This document shows, one piece after another, positions 22,936 to 33,626 of a stretch of 64,000 bases of DNA. Source of the stretch: Diaporthe sp. PMI_573. Taxonomy: Eukaryota; Ascomycota; Sordariomycetes; Diaporthales; Diaporthaceae. Positions within the stretch are counted from its first letter, which is position 1. Every line of letters starts with the position of its first letter. The stretch spans positions 1,178,001-1,242,000 of the forward strand of contig JAJTUP010000014.1 of the NCBI GenBank assembly GCA_021399435.1, written 5' to 3'. The notes under the pieces are model-generated. The model was not told the origin of the DNA, made no database searches, and saw only the letters and a list, made by a program, of their open reading frames with translations. Both the position numbers and the translations under genes were made by a program.

Positions 22936-25776
22936 TCACATCCTCACGCCCCATATACCCCGGCCTGCACTGACCCCTAGCCACTCACCAGCCTCGTCGC
23001 TTGGCACACGAGGCACCCACCCAAGGTTGCCCACCTCGTAGTCACACTGCCAGCTGGCGGCTGGGCTCCGGATACTATCGCTCTGCGGTGCGCCGTTGGT
23101 TTGCTGCTGGCTCATCAAATCCCATAGGAGCACCTGACAGTCATCGCCTCCCGATGCAAGCTGGCCTCGCCGCGTTGGCGACCAGTCTATGCAGTTTACA
23201 GCACCTCCGTGGCCGCGCAGCTCGAGCAGTGCCTGGCCTGGCTGCCGTGTGTCGAGGATGCGGATCACGTTGGAGTCCTGCGCAAATGTGGCAAGAAGCT
23301 GGGTGTCGTGGGGGGAGGTGGCGATCCGCAAAAGAGGAGGAGGGTTCGACATTGTTTGTTGGGCCAGTGTAGGGCTCATCTTGCCGCCATTTGCATCTAC
23401 TGTGGGATTGTTAGGAAAACCAAAACAGGCCTCGAGATCAGCAGGGCCCATGACATACCTCTGTCCTCCTTGCCGGTGGGCTCGTAGATGATGGTGCTGT
23501 GCTCCAGGCTCCTCAGGTCGAACATGCGCACACTACCGTCCTGGCCGCAGCTGACAAACACGTCAACGCTGTTTGCGCAAAACCGCACGTCGTACACTTC
23601 TTTATCGTGGGCGATCAGTTGGGTCTTGGCCGTCAAGGACGGAATGTCCCAGATTGTACAGGTAGTGTCGATGCTAGAGGTGATGATGAGACTGGGTGAG
23701 ACCGTGTTCCAGTCAAGGGACGTCAGTGGCGCAGTGTGGTCTGGTGTCTTGGAGTTGGACAAAAGGGCGAGCGGTGTGAGCTTCGTGGCAGCGACATCCC
23801 GGCTGCGGCCCGTGATCGAGTTACCAGGGTTCGAGGGGGTATCGGAGGGCAGGGACCACAGCCTTAGGTGGTCTCCTGACGTGGCGAGGAGGTCCGTCGA
23901 CTGTTTTGTCGAGGATGGAGGCTCCCACAGGAGGCGGGTGACGGGGTACGAGTGTGTGGCCTCGGCGACCCTGGTGAAATCCATGGTCCATTTCGAGCCG
24001 CCATGGGTGTTGTAAACATCAGAGGGAGTTGGAACGATTTGGGTATCAAGAATTTGAATCTGCCAGGCACTCAGTTAGCAGCAAGTCCCCAGGGCGAGGG
24101 GGATGTAAACTGACGAAATTATGACCGTCCTCAAGGTAGCTTCCGATGGCCACCTTGCCGGCGCCATTGCCCTGAGGCGCCCATTTGCACCAGTCAAACG
24201 CGTACGTTGTCCATGGCGCCATGTAGCTGCTTGTTCCCGGTGGTGTGTGTTGCATGTTAAAGTCAACACCGCTGGGCAGGCCGTCGGACAGGGTCGAGTC
24301 GGCGCGCGGTCTGATGTCAGCCAGGCCAAGCGGGGTGTGCGACATGTTCCTCTGTGACCCTGGCGCATTGTAGCCTCGGTCGGTTGGGGACATGAACTGC
24401 GACGAGGAGGCAACCGATCCTCCTGGTGTCGTTGGGGTGTAGGGCGAGTAGTTGGGATTCGCTCCGTCATAGCCTCCGGTAGCAGAGCTTGATCGTGAGT
24501 AGCTGTGGGAGAGGTTCAAAGAGGGTTTCGAAGGGGTCTGATAGTCTTGCTGCTGCGCCGACGGGGGAGGCATGGCCTGCATGGTGGGCAGAGTAGGAGC
24601 TGCGTTGGCGCCTACTGCTTGCGCCCGACCTATAGGACCACCTGGCTGCAGCACGCTGGGAACCGCAGGCGTGCCCTGGTAAGAGGGCGGGTTGCTTGGG
24701 GTTTGGTCCAGCTTTATCTGAGGTCCGGCGCTCGGGGTCGAGTATTCGCGTGGGGAGAGCTGGCCGTGCTGATACTGACTGGGACCTGGGGCTGACATGT
24801 GATGTTGATCTTCGTATCCAGCCGTACGCCGATTGGAAGCAGCGTATTGCTGCTGCTGCTGGGGCTGCTGGCTCATCGTGGCAGAGGAGGCCGGGGCGGT
24901 GGTAGCCGGGGCGGGCGTCGAGTCCGGAGTGGGATTCAGATGAGGTATAGAAGAAGCAAAGTCGTCGTTGGACGTTGGGATAGAGGGAAGACCGAACATT
25001 GATCGATGGCTGGGACTAGGACGCGATCCTGAGCCTGAATCGGATGCCGGTGGGAGGCTCAATGCCGGATCGAGAGCATCAGCGGGCACCAAAGCGCGAG
25101 AATTCTGTGGGAGCGGTTTGCGAGGTAGAACGTCGTGCCCAGGACGGGTATGCGAGGGGAGAGGATACGGAGGTCGGGCCGACGGCGTGTTGGGAGAGGA
25201 CGATGCAGTTGGGCCGTGGTGGTGGAGAGGGCGAAGCTGGGCAGCAGCAGCAGGAGGAGGAGGATGAGAACTTGTCGAAGCCGGTACTGCTGCAGCAGAC
25301 GCGGCTCTTTGCTTTGAACCGAAACCAGTGCCAGCGCCAGTGCCAGTGCCAATGCCAGTGCCGGGAACACCAGCGGCAGAGGATTGGAAGGGTGGCGGCA
25401 GATGCAGAGAAGCGTCGGTGGTTTGCGGCGGAAGAGGTGGAGGTGGTGGGTGAGGTTGTAAGGCAGGACGGGTACGAGTCGGAAGTTGTTGTGGATAATG
25501 CCCAATGGAGGCAATGCTGGTGCTGCTGCTGCCAAACCCGAATGAGGGAGAGTGCTGCTGCTGTTGCGCGTCTAGATCTGGGTGGGCAGCAGCAGGGGCC
25601 TGGGCGGGCAGGGTCGCTGTCGAAGATGCCCGCGGGGCAGCAATGGCCCCCAGCGCCTGACCTGCCTGACCCAGCATATCCGAGATGGCACTGTTGCTCC
25701 GCGAGTGTCGATGCGCATGGCCTGGCCCACCCCCGCGACTAGGGCCGCGATAGGCCTCCCTAGCAGGAGACGACAT
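22936..25776 (-). CDS. DCAF7/AN11/TTG1-type WD40 protein with long disordered N-terminus
   Basis: Ortholog-like to the HAN11/DCAF7/TTG1 WD40 scaffold family, which elsewhere bridges kinases, transcription factors or CUL4 ligases. Exons are 25776-24115, 24059-23459 and 23399-22936, giving about 908 aa. The first ~520 residues are Pro/Ser/Gln/Ala-rich and low in complexity (poly-Gln and poly-Pro runs, many TPSNPPSY-like patches). The family core then starts with YAFDWCKWAPQ and VAIGSYLEDGHNFIQILD. WD repeats follow: HSYPVTRLLWEPP, TSLDWNTVSPSLIITSSID, VYDVRFCANSVDVFVSCGQD and VNCIDWSPTRRGQLASGGDD. The last exon ends with VGNLGWVPRV. The start was set at the MSSPAREAYRG methionine; the frame is open a further 50 codons upstream (to 25926), but that part looks like untranslated leader. 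The first intron uses a GTCAGT donor. It is divergent from the CAB4-like gene. Confidence 0.86.
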
Positions 25777-26390
25777 TGGTGGAGGTGGAGCAGCACATGC
25801 CCTGGTACCTGCTGTACCGTGTAGATAGATGCAGGCAGCAGACGGGCAGATTGCAAATAAACAGGTACGAAAGAATGGATAGAGGCAGTTGTCTGTTGGA
25901 CGTATGAAAATGGGAAGAAGAGACACACCACCAACAAACTTCCGCGTGACGGATGTGTTCTACCTAATGTGCCTTGGTGTGCCTTGGTGAGCTCCAAGCT
26001 CTCGCGTGGGGTGGGCTAATAAGTAACTACATGTTCTGATACTGGTTGATGCCGTGACTCACCTGTACCTCCTTAACTATCGTCCACCTCAGCGCTACAC
26101 AAATCAGCCTGCCCCCACCACTGACAACCACTGACCGAGGTCGAGCTTGGGTGACTGACATCACCCTCATCTTTTTGTGTCCTGTCGATATACGGCCGGG
26201 ACAACAACCCATACAGACCATGTGTACGCGTCAAATGAGACAGAACACCGTAACTGACTCAAGAACAACCATTCACACCCTCTTCTTGTCCCCAGAAGCG
26301 TCGTGGTCCACCCTGTCGTTGTCTGAACTGGTCTGATTTCACCTGTGCCTCCCCTCTTCGCCGTGGTCCTGTCCCGACAAGTCAGCCCAC
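25777..26390. promoter_or_regulatory. Divergent promoter region
   Basis: This 614-bp gap lies between the start codons of the WD40 protein and the phosphopantetheine adenylyltransferase. It contains pyrimidine-rich plus-strand stretches near 26320-26390, typical just upstream of fungal start codons. No other gene is seen. Confidence 0.45.
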
Positions 26391-27611
26391 ATGATGAGCC
26401 GGGACAACCTACCATCACTCCTCCTGCTGCCCTTCCCTCCTCGGCCAGCCACTAGGGTTGCCCTCAGTGCTGCCTACAGGCCTGCCCTGGAAGCGGCGTT
26501 GCTCAAGCTCAAACATGGCTCAACAGCCCAGAAGCTCATCGTCGCCGTGGCTTGCCCTGTGCTGAAAGGACCGGGCCTGAGGTGGAAGACTCTATCATGG
26601 CCCCAAGCCCAGTCGCTGCTCGCCGGTATCTATTCGATCATCGCCATTGTCTGTGCTGAGCATGGTATCCCCACATACTTGAACGCTGGCCCTGGCTCCG
26701 TCGACGCTCGGGTCATCCTCGTCGATCATAGCAGGACAAGGCGCTATGGAGAGGACTTCAAAGCTGCCGTTGAGTCCAACAACACTGCTGTCGTTGACTT
26801 GGCAACTTTCGCTTCCACTTATTATCCCTGGAACTTCATCTTCAACGCTGATAGCGAGGTCGCGAACGAGATATACACCCTCTATCTGAAGCTGGCCGAG
26901 AAGAAGCAAACATTACTCCAAGATCAGCTCATCACTGTCCAGGCCGGCGTGACCCTAAACGTACCGAGCCTGGACGGTCCTCCGTCGCCCACACCCGGGA
27001 CGATGCCCCATGCAACCGTCTGCCTCGGCGGCACGTTCGATCACCTGCACCCTGGCCATAAGTTGTTGTTGACGGCAGGCGCATATCTCCTGGATATCCC
27101 AGAACGTGGCTCGTCGAATTCTTGCAAGTATATCATAGGCATCACCGGTGATGAGCTCCTCAAGAACAAGAAAGACGCCGAGTTTCTCGAATCCTGGGAC
27201 AAACGCGCTCGGAATGTCATCCATTTCCTTGCAACCGTGCTGGAGCTGTCTTCTGGTGGCTGGGAGAAGGCCCCAGTAGCGCGCATAACCGAGAACGACG
27301 GCGAATTTATTGCAACTTATAGAGATGACACCGTCACGATCCAATGCGTAAAAATACAAGATCCGTTCGGTCCCACCATTACCCAGGAGGACATGGATGC
27401 TCTGGTTGTGTCAGCAGAGACAAGGTCAGGCGGGAAAGCAGTCAACGACAAGAGAGTTGAGCAAGGGTGGAAACCTCTTGAGGTCTTCGAAGTTGACGTG
27501 CTCGACGCTAAGGAGATTACTGAGGTCTCGACAGCGACCGAGAACTTTGCGTCCAAAATCAGCAGCACGGCAATTAGGCAGGAGATTGCCAGGGGTCCGG
27601 CACGTCAATGA
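26391..27611 (+). CDS. Phosphopantetheine adenylyltransferase (CoA synthesis, CAB4-like)
   Basis: The fourth step of coenzyme A synthesis: ATP plus 4'-phosphopantetheine gives dephospho-CoA. The protein is a single-exon 406-aa frame, longer than yeast Cab4 because of an N-terminal domain. Residues about 1-200 form the fungal N-terminal region (VALSAAYRPALEAALLKLKH, FASTYYPWNFIFNADSEVAN). The nucleotidyltransferase domain starts at about 208 with CLGGTFDHLHPGHKLLLTAG, containing the T/HxGH-type HPGH motif. It continues with IIGITGDELLKNKKDAEFLE and ends with the family's KISSTAIRQEIA, the ISSTxIR nucleotide-binding motif. All key motifs are intact. The gene should be cytosolic and constitutive. 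It is divergent from the WD40 gene and convergent with the HsbA-like gene (253 bp between stops). Confidence 0.93.
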   Translation: MMSRDNLPSLLLLPFPPRPATRVALSAAYRPALEAALLKLKHGSTAQKLIVAVACPVLKGPGLRWKTLSWPQAQSLLAGIYSIIAIVCAEHGIPTYLNAGPGSVDARVILVDHSRTRRYGEDFKAAVESNNTAVVDLATFASTYYPWNFIFNADSEVANEIYTLYLKLAEKKQTLLQDQLITVQAGVTLNVPSLDGPPSPTPGTMPHATVCLGGTFDHLHPGHKLLLTAGAYLLDIPERGSSNSCKYIIGITGDELLKNKKDAEFLESWDKRARNVIHFLATVLELSSGGWEKAPVARITENDGEFIATYRDDTVTIQCVKIQDPFGPTITQEDMDALVVSAETRSGGKAVNDKRVEQGWKPLEVFEVDVLDAKEITEVSTATENFASKISSTAIRQEIARGPARQ

Positions 27612-27864
27612 CAGGAAGACGAGAAGCCATTTTCCATGTTCAGTAGAGGAATCATGGTGAAATATACAGCAGATTCGAAGTAAGTACAGGTCGCGTATAT
27701 CATTGTCGCTATCATCAATTCATGATCGCCTCCTCTCCACCTCAGACTTCGCTCTCGTACCAATTTCGGAAAGCATGGCAAAAATACACACCCAACTGCC
27801 CGGGACTCCTTTTGCTCCCACATCTCACACAGCTGCTTTCAACGCTCCGCAATAGGCACCAAGA

Positions 27865-28608
27865 TCATTTGTCATCGTCGTCATCGTCATCGCCGTTGTT
27901 GCCAGCACCGCCTGCCCCTCCCGCGGGCTTCGCCGCCCCGGCACCGGTCGCCGCCCCGGTCGCAGGAGTAGCTCCTCCTGCAGGCTTCGCTGCCCCGGCA
28001 CCAGCCGCAGGCGTAGCTGCAGCTCCGGCCCCAGCAGCTGCCCCAGCCCCGGCCGCGGGGGCTGCCGTCTTGCCGCCGGCCGAAAGCGCCGCGATGCCGT
28101 CATCCAGCGCCTGGCTGATCATGTTGGTGCTCTGCCCGGCGATGGGCCTCGCGAGCGCGGGCACCTTGCTCAGCAGGGCGTCGCTCAGGCCGCCGCTGTC
28201 GGCCTTCTGCTGCTGCAGGGCCTGCAGGGCGATCGGGGTCACGCCGAGCTGGTCCAGCACGGGCTTCTTGGCCGTGAGGTCCCCGATGGTCGTCTGGACC
28301 TGCGTGGCGAGGTCGGTGCCCGTCTGCTGCAGGCCCAGGGAGCCGATCAGCCCCAGGTCGTCGGCGGCCTGGATCTTGGTGGCGGCGCCGGAGAGGGCCT
28401 TGGATGCCGCCTGCGACGATGTCAGGATGGGTGCGGCGGTGTTGGGGTCGGTCGTGAGGCCGTTGATCGCTGTGTCGAGGTCCTTGAGCGAACTCATGAC
28501 GGGCGCGAGGGCCGCCTTGATCGCGTCGACCTGGCGGCGCTCGATTTCCACGGGAGCGGCCATGACAGTTATCGCCCATGTGAGGGCAAGGATGGAGAGG
28601 GACTTCAT
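27865..28608 (-). CDS. Secreted HsbA-like cell-surface protein
   Basis: A 247-aa predicted secreted protein of the HsbA (hydrophobic surface binding protein A) / Mp1-type mannoprotein family, whose members coat hydrophobic surfaces or bind lipids. Residues 1-17 are a signal peptide (MKSLSILALTWAITVMA) followed by a likely Kex2-type ERR site. The helical HsbA domain spans about residues 25-170 (VDAIKAALAPVMSSLKDLDT, SGAATKIQAADDLGLIGSL, TTIGDLTAKKPVLDQLGV, NMISQALDDGIAALSAGGK). From about 172 the protein is almost only Ala, Gly and Pro, and it ends in a run of Asp residues and a Lys. There is no hydrophobic C-terminal GPI signal, so it is probably soluble or loosely wall-bound. Codon use is strongly GC-biased, which creates large mirror frames on the other strand; those are not genes. 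Confidence 0.87.
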   Translation of the reverse strand: MKSLSILALTWAITVMAAPVEIERRQVDAIKAALAPVMSSLKDLDTAINGLTTDPNTAAPILTSSQAASKALSGAATKIQAADDLGLIGSLGLQQTGTDLATQVQTTIGDLTAKKPVLDQLGVTPIALQALQQQKADSGGLSDALLSKVPALARPIAGQSTNMISQALDDGIAALSAGGKTAAPAAGAGAAAGAGAAATPAAGAGAAKPAGGATPATGAATGAGAAKPAGGAGGAGNNGDDDDDDDK

Positions 28609-31440
28609 CTCGGCGTTGGTGTTTGTTTAGTTGGTTAAAAGATTACAAAGAAAACAATAAGCTAGCGACCTGCGCAAGTAGATATGTTGGGGTATCGTAT
28701 CCGGATTACACAAGGGAAGTCTGCTGCGAAGCCAGTTGTTGAGAATCTCACAAAACATCGTAGGCTTCATCGCGGCGGCCAGGAAATCTTATACAAACCC
28801 AAGCAAGCATACACTCACTCACTCATTGCATGCGACCCACACCCACACACGCACCCTGCAGAGGCAAAAAAGACATGTCCTCGCAAGAGCCGCTTTTCTC
28901 CTCCTCCTTCCTTATTCGGAAAACGATACGCAGCTGCTGTGCCCTCGCTGGCATGTCTTGGCCGCACCCCTTCTGGCATGCAGGGGGCACTGCATCGCAA
29001 CCAGATCTGGCGCACCTGGTACCCCTCGAGGGTGGCAGCATGCTGGCCTGGCGGGGTGTCATCTCGAGTGTCTCGAGCTGCTGTTGGTCGAGGCGGTTTC
29101 CGTCCGAAGACAGGCAGCCTTGAGACGCCCCAGGTTGGGAACTCTGCTGAGTGCCCTCTCCCCTCGCTATGCCGTTCAGGGTTGCGATGCGATTGCGGAA
29201 TGGTGGGAGGTGGGGGGGCGACATCAAGCCGCATCGCTCAACCGCAAGGGGACTAGGCCGCACCTGTCAAACCCCGTTTTGGGTTTTCTGGAAAAGAGGG
29301 TTTTGTCGGGGTGAACTCTAATGGCAGGCGTGGTTTCGTCACGAGTTCCCCTACTTTCCCCTGCTGTGAAAAAGGGCTGTAAGGCGTGTGAGGCTCAAGT
29401 TGGGCCATACCCGAGCGCGGGTTGTGAGAGAATTGGGATGAAACGGTCGTGATTGGTCCCGCGGGTGCCCAGTCGGCATGGCGTGCGGTCATTCCTCGCG
29501 CGAGATTGCCTCCCCTCTTGTTTGTCTTTCATCGAATAATTGTTGCTCGGGGCCTTGGCGTTGACCCCTTTGACATGATCTTCGCGTATACCTTTTCTCC
29601 CGTTGCCGGCAGCTGTGGTTCTTGGGTGCCCAGCGCCGCTTAAGCCTGAGGTGAAGTGCCGGGTCTGGTTTGTGAAACAACCCCATCATCGGAGGCTGGC
29701 TAAAGCAGTCGCTGGTGGCCGTTTATTGTTTCAAAAAAACATCTGACTCAGCCATAGCCTGTCAATATCATCCTCGGTAAGGCCATCATCTCGTGAAGAT
29801 ATGCTGAGCATCACCCAGTGCATAGGAGCCCTCGCCCGTGCAAATCCAGCACCTCCTTGATCAGGCATCTCACTCTTGGTGTCTCATCTCTATCACTCGG
29901 TGCCACTCGCCTCAGACCATCAGAAATATCCGTTAGAAAGGTGCCACGCCGAAACATTGGTTACCACCTACGTGTCTGTCACACCCTCAATGATCGATCT
30001 GACATCTGGGCTACATGTGCTCACTACACATGCCTCGGCCTTCTTATGCACCAGCATCTTGCATATGCGATCTGGACTTGACTATAAGGACACGAAAATA
30101 TTTTCGTTTAAAAAGAACGCGTACCAATTTGCCTATGGTAATTTTCAGATTCATGGATAACATGAATGTGGGAGGAAGCCAGCGGCAGAGCCTACGCGAG
30201 TTCGTGGAGAGAACTAGATTGGATTCTGCAGCTCCGCCCTCCACCGTATCTTATTTTGAAATTCAATACTAGGTACTGACCATAGAGTCCGAAGGAAATA
30301 CGCAATTCACAAAGAACAGGTGGCGAGATGAGGCTGCCTCGGTTCTCGCATGTGGTACGATGGCAAGCCGCCGAGGTGTGGCTCCACGCTAGATTCTTGT
30401 CATTCTCGTAGCGTGACAAGATCCCGCTCCTATAAATAGGCAGCCAGAAAGAAAAATGCTTGCGCCGAAGAGCTTGCGAGCTGTTGTGCTATACTGCTAC
30501 TAAAGCAGCTGATGAGTTCGAGAAACATTATGGCCAGGCTGGATCATGGCGTTGTAGCGACCAGCCTCACTTGTCGCACAGGATGAAAGGGTTGATCATT
30601 GCAGGTGTGGCATCCGAAGCCTGCCATCAGCCATATAACGCCAGGTAATACTGCATTTCATATCATTTCTCGCACCAGTGGTTACTGTCAAATCTCCCCC
30701 GGCTTCCAATTCTGAATGGATTAATAGACACAATCAAAATTCTGAGCTTGGTTATCCGCAAGAGCATTGGGGCTTCTACTTCAAGTGTTATGGCGCAGCA
30801 GGTCCTCTGTTGACCATCATCTCAGGGTCTGCGATTAGAGGACCTGCATCGACGTTGGTGTTGATGCTATTCATGACAGCACTGACTGGTTTCTAATAAA
30901 AAGTTATTTTTATACAACCAAGCCGATTAACATTCACCTGCTAAACTCAAAGTGGTGTAGGTCGTATGTTTGCCATCCGCGATACAGAACCCCTGAGCCG
31001 AGCTGATCTAACCGCAACTGATTCTCAGCTCTGGACAAATTGAACGTGCAGCGGGAAGGGAAGCGAAGGCGTGCATAGACCGCCCATAGACCACACTAGC
31101 GATTCCAGAATTTTGCTGCCTGGAATTCTATTGGCCAGGTTCCCGGGTTGGCTGGAAAACCCCTTATACACGAGCCTCTTGGCGGTAAACACTTGCCATG
31201 CACGTCAGACGTATACGAGAGTCCTGGCGTCGAGAGATCAGCAACTAAGTTAAGTACTGCAGTAAAGGTCAGCACTTCGGACCCTGCCTGCTCTAAGGGT
31301 AGAATATTTTACATAATGAAGCCGAATCTCTGGCCCCGGATAGTTCGATAATAAATAAAGAGATTCCCCACGTGTGCTGCCCCGAAAGAGCTGCCCTTCA
31401 CAGCACTTGCACTATTCAGAGTCTCTTCTCAAGGAAACAT
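28609..31440. other. 2.8-kb intergenic region
   Basis: This stretch holds the upstream flank of the HsbA-like gene and of the small secreted gene. Several overlapping frames of 60-190 codons occur at 28.7-29.6 kb on both strands, but none has a motif or matching splice sites. A TATA-like TATAAATA sits near 30430. No gene is supported. Confidence 0.45.
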
Positions 31441-31998
31441 ATGCAACCAGGATTTCTCACGATGTGGGCCCCAACTTCATTACTCCCTCTTCTCGCGGCT
31501 TCTGTTCTTGCGGCACCCACGCCTCAAGCAGACACCACAGCCTGTCCCACCTCCTCTTTCGCCATCAACTTCGGGCCATCGCTCTCCGACAACCGGGTAG
31601 GATATGCCTGGAACGACCTCACAAACTGGATCCGGGCCATTACCAATCTTGACATCGACACACCCGAGCGCGCCACCTTCCAGGTTATCGACAACCGCTT
31701 GTACCCTGTCGTCAACAACACCATCTTTGCCACCGTTCCCCCGGAGGGCGGCGTCATGGAGTTCCACGAGAGCGAGGATGACGGTCGTGTTGCCATCACT
31801 ACCGCGGTCACCGCCGGCAGTGATGGCAAGTGCCGCCTTTCCCTGACGTCTGGCGCGAACAAGTATGTCAGCATGCAGAATTATAAAGGCTGGATGCATC
31901 TCACGTCTGATCCCGAGTACTCATCTCGGTGGTGGGGCGAGGGCCCCTTTGAGATGGTGCCATTTCCCGCCACCGTTGCTGCTCGCCGGGAAGAATAG
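31441..31998 (+). CDS. Small secreted protein of unknown function
   Basis: A 185-aa frame beginning MQPGFLTMWAPTS. The first ~27 residues are a clear signal peptide (hydrophobic core LLPLLAASVLA, predicted cut before APTPQ). The mature protein has only two cysteines (in ACPTSS and GKCRLS) and one N-glycosylation sequon (VVNNTIFA). It also has an aromatic motif near the C-terminus (SSRWWGEGPFEMVPFP). The frame is open 23 codons upstream to 31372, and another Met lies at 31462; the signal peptide fits 31441 or 31462. Codon third positions are C-rich as in the neighbouring genes, which supports coding. I do not recognise a family. A secreted orphan of this size could be an effector or wall protein; that is inference only. 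Confidence 0.68.
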   Translation: MQPGFLTMWAPTSLLPLLAASVLAAPTPQADTTACPTSSFAINFGPSLSDNRVGYAWNDLTNWIRAITNLDIDTPERATFQVIDNRLYPVVNNTIFATVPPEGGVMEFHESEDDGRVAITTAVTAGSDGKCRLSLTSGANKYVSMQNYKGWMHLTSDPEYSSRWWGEGPFEMVPFPATVAARREE

Positions 31999-32464
31999 GT
32001 GAGCTGAGCTGGGGCTCATTGAATCATGGTCTATGGCGTTCACAAAAATGGCCAATGATGGGGCTTTATGCAGCCTAAATAAATAGAATTTCCAAGGCGT
32101 AAAGATTCTCAAGAGCTTACAAATTTCCAAAATGCCCCTTTAAAGTAGCTGATCTCGGGACACGAATTCAGACACCGAATGCAAGACAAGACAAGTGCCA
32201 TGGTTGATAATTATTTTATTACTTGAGGCCTCAGCGAAAGCTTCCTCGAGACCACTAATTTCCAAGTGACCAGGTGTCGTATAGTTCCACGCCAGTTGAA
32301 ATTGACACCCTCCTTACTCACCTCTCGTATTTACAACAGGGGTACTAGAAGTAGAACTTACCAGCAGCTTACAAGCCACTGTATAAATGGCAGGGCAGAA
32401 TTTACAGATGTCTGCCCACGACATATATAGCACAGCTCAACTGATGCACGACTTACCTTGGATC
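31999..32464. other. convergent intergenic spacer
   Basis: This 466-bp gap separates the 3' ends of the secreted orphan and the cysteine-rich gene. No gene is seen. Confidence 0.5.
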
Positions 32465-32692
32465 TTATTTCTTGCTGCTCTTCTTCGACTTCTTGCCGTT
32501 CTTTCCCTCGACACAATTGAGGCACACAAGGTCATATCTCTCCGTTGCCTGCTCCTTTGGCTTTGGACCGCATTGGAAATCAGGACAAACTCTCCCGTAT
32601 GCTAGCGCGATAGGGCACTTCTCAAGAACTGCATCTGGGGCGGGTTTGATGCAGCCGCATCCGCTGAAGTAGTTGCTCTCGAAATAACACAT
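32465..32692 (-). CDS. 75-aa cysteine-rich fungal protein
   Basis: A short complete frame that begins MCYFESNYFSGCGCIKPAPD and ends in a Lys-rich tail (GKNGKKSKKSSKK). Eight cysteines fall in pairs or near-pairs (MC, CGC, KCP, VC, QC, CLNC). This resembles the small fungal proteins that begin MCxxxxxxxxxCGC and are widespread in Pezizomycotina. There is no signal peptide, so it is likely intracellular and possibly zinc-binding. The basic tail suggests RNA, DNA or membrane contact. Function is unknown. The upstream frame at 32702-32989 does not join in a convincing way. Confidence 0.6.
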   Translation of the reverse strand: MCYFESNYFSGCGCIKPAPDAVLEKCPIALAYGRVCPDFQCGPKPKEQATERYDLVCLNCVEGKNGKKSKKSSKK

Positions 32693-33626
32693 TTCGTTGG
32701 ATTAATCGCGTACAATCGCAGCAGAGGGTGTTGTTGCAATCGGGTTGACAGCGCAGCTGTGTATTAGAATGGCGTATAGAGCAGATCCAGTGCCTGGGAA
32801 AGAAGGAAGATTACAGAGAAGAAAACAAAGCAAGAAGCAAGTCCTGACCCCGTTGTGGATGATTAAACTCGCCTGCTGAGCTGCAAAAGAGCGGACGGTG
32901 AGGGAGGGCAGGAGTGTGATTAAATATTGCAAGAGTATGGCACCTAGGAATGGGTTACAAATGCGACGGTAAGGTGGGACGGACCACAATACTATTCTCT
33001 GAACAAAGTAACGGCAGGACCGGGCAGTCTTTGACAGGGTCGAGCATTGTATTTCGGAACCTGGGCACCGGCTATTTTCCGTGCGGTGTACAAATGGCCA
33101 TCAAAACACAAAGACATGGAGCGGAAGGAGATCTGGACCATTTCAAAAAGTTGACAATCATTTTGTTTGCCCAATTCATGCTTATTCCGGCGTTCGGACA
33201 AGTTGGCAAATGTCTATTCTAGGTAACATCATCCAGCAACCCGTTTTTGATGAGCCGCTGAACCGGCGGGGGTGGCTGAGAAAGATGAACGCTGGGGTGC
33301 CATCGAATTCCATGTCTCTCCCACGTGCCCTGCTTCCAATGCACTCACCCCTGCCTTTCCTCATTTGAGGTCTTTGTAGGACTTGTCTTCCGTGTTTTAT
33401 TTGTGGGGTATGGGTGTCGTCTCGGGCTGCCAGCCGAGCCGCTCGCTGCTCTGCCAGGCCGAGACAGTCCAAGCAGCTTCGTTCTCAAAGCGAGGACTTC
33501 CAAAACTGCCATTTTCACTCCATTTCCTATCAATCAATATGTCAGTCACATCCACGACCTGTCATACTGGAAGACGCATCACATACCTGGTCCGACAGGC
33601 CGCAATCTGCTGCTAGGCACACGGGC
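32693..33626. other. intergenic region
   Basis: This stretch lies between the cysteine-rich gene and the nuclear-looking orphan. Only short mutually overlapping frames are present, with no motif. No gene is supported. Confidence 0.45.

Noticed and set aside
25044..25742. 232-codon plus-strand frame with Gln/Arg runs
   Set aside because: It is opposite the low-complexity arm of the WD40 gene; repeats alone keep it open.
27722..28630. 302-codon plus-strand frame rich in Ala/Pro
   Set aside because: It is the mirror of the GC-rich HsbA-like gene on the minus strand, which has a signal peptide and a family domain.
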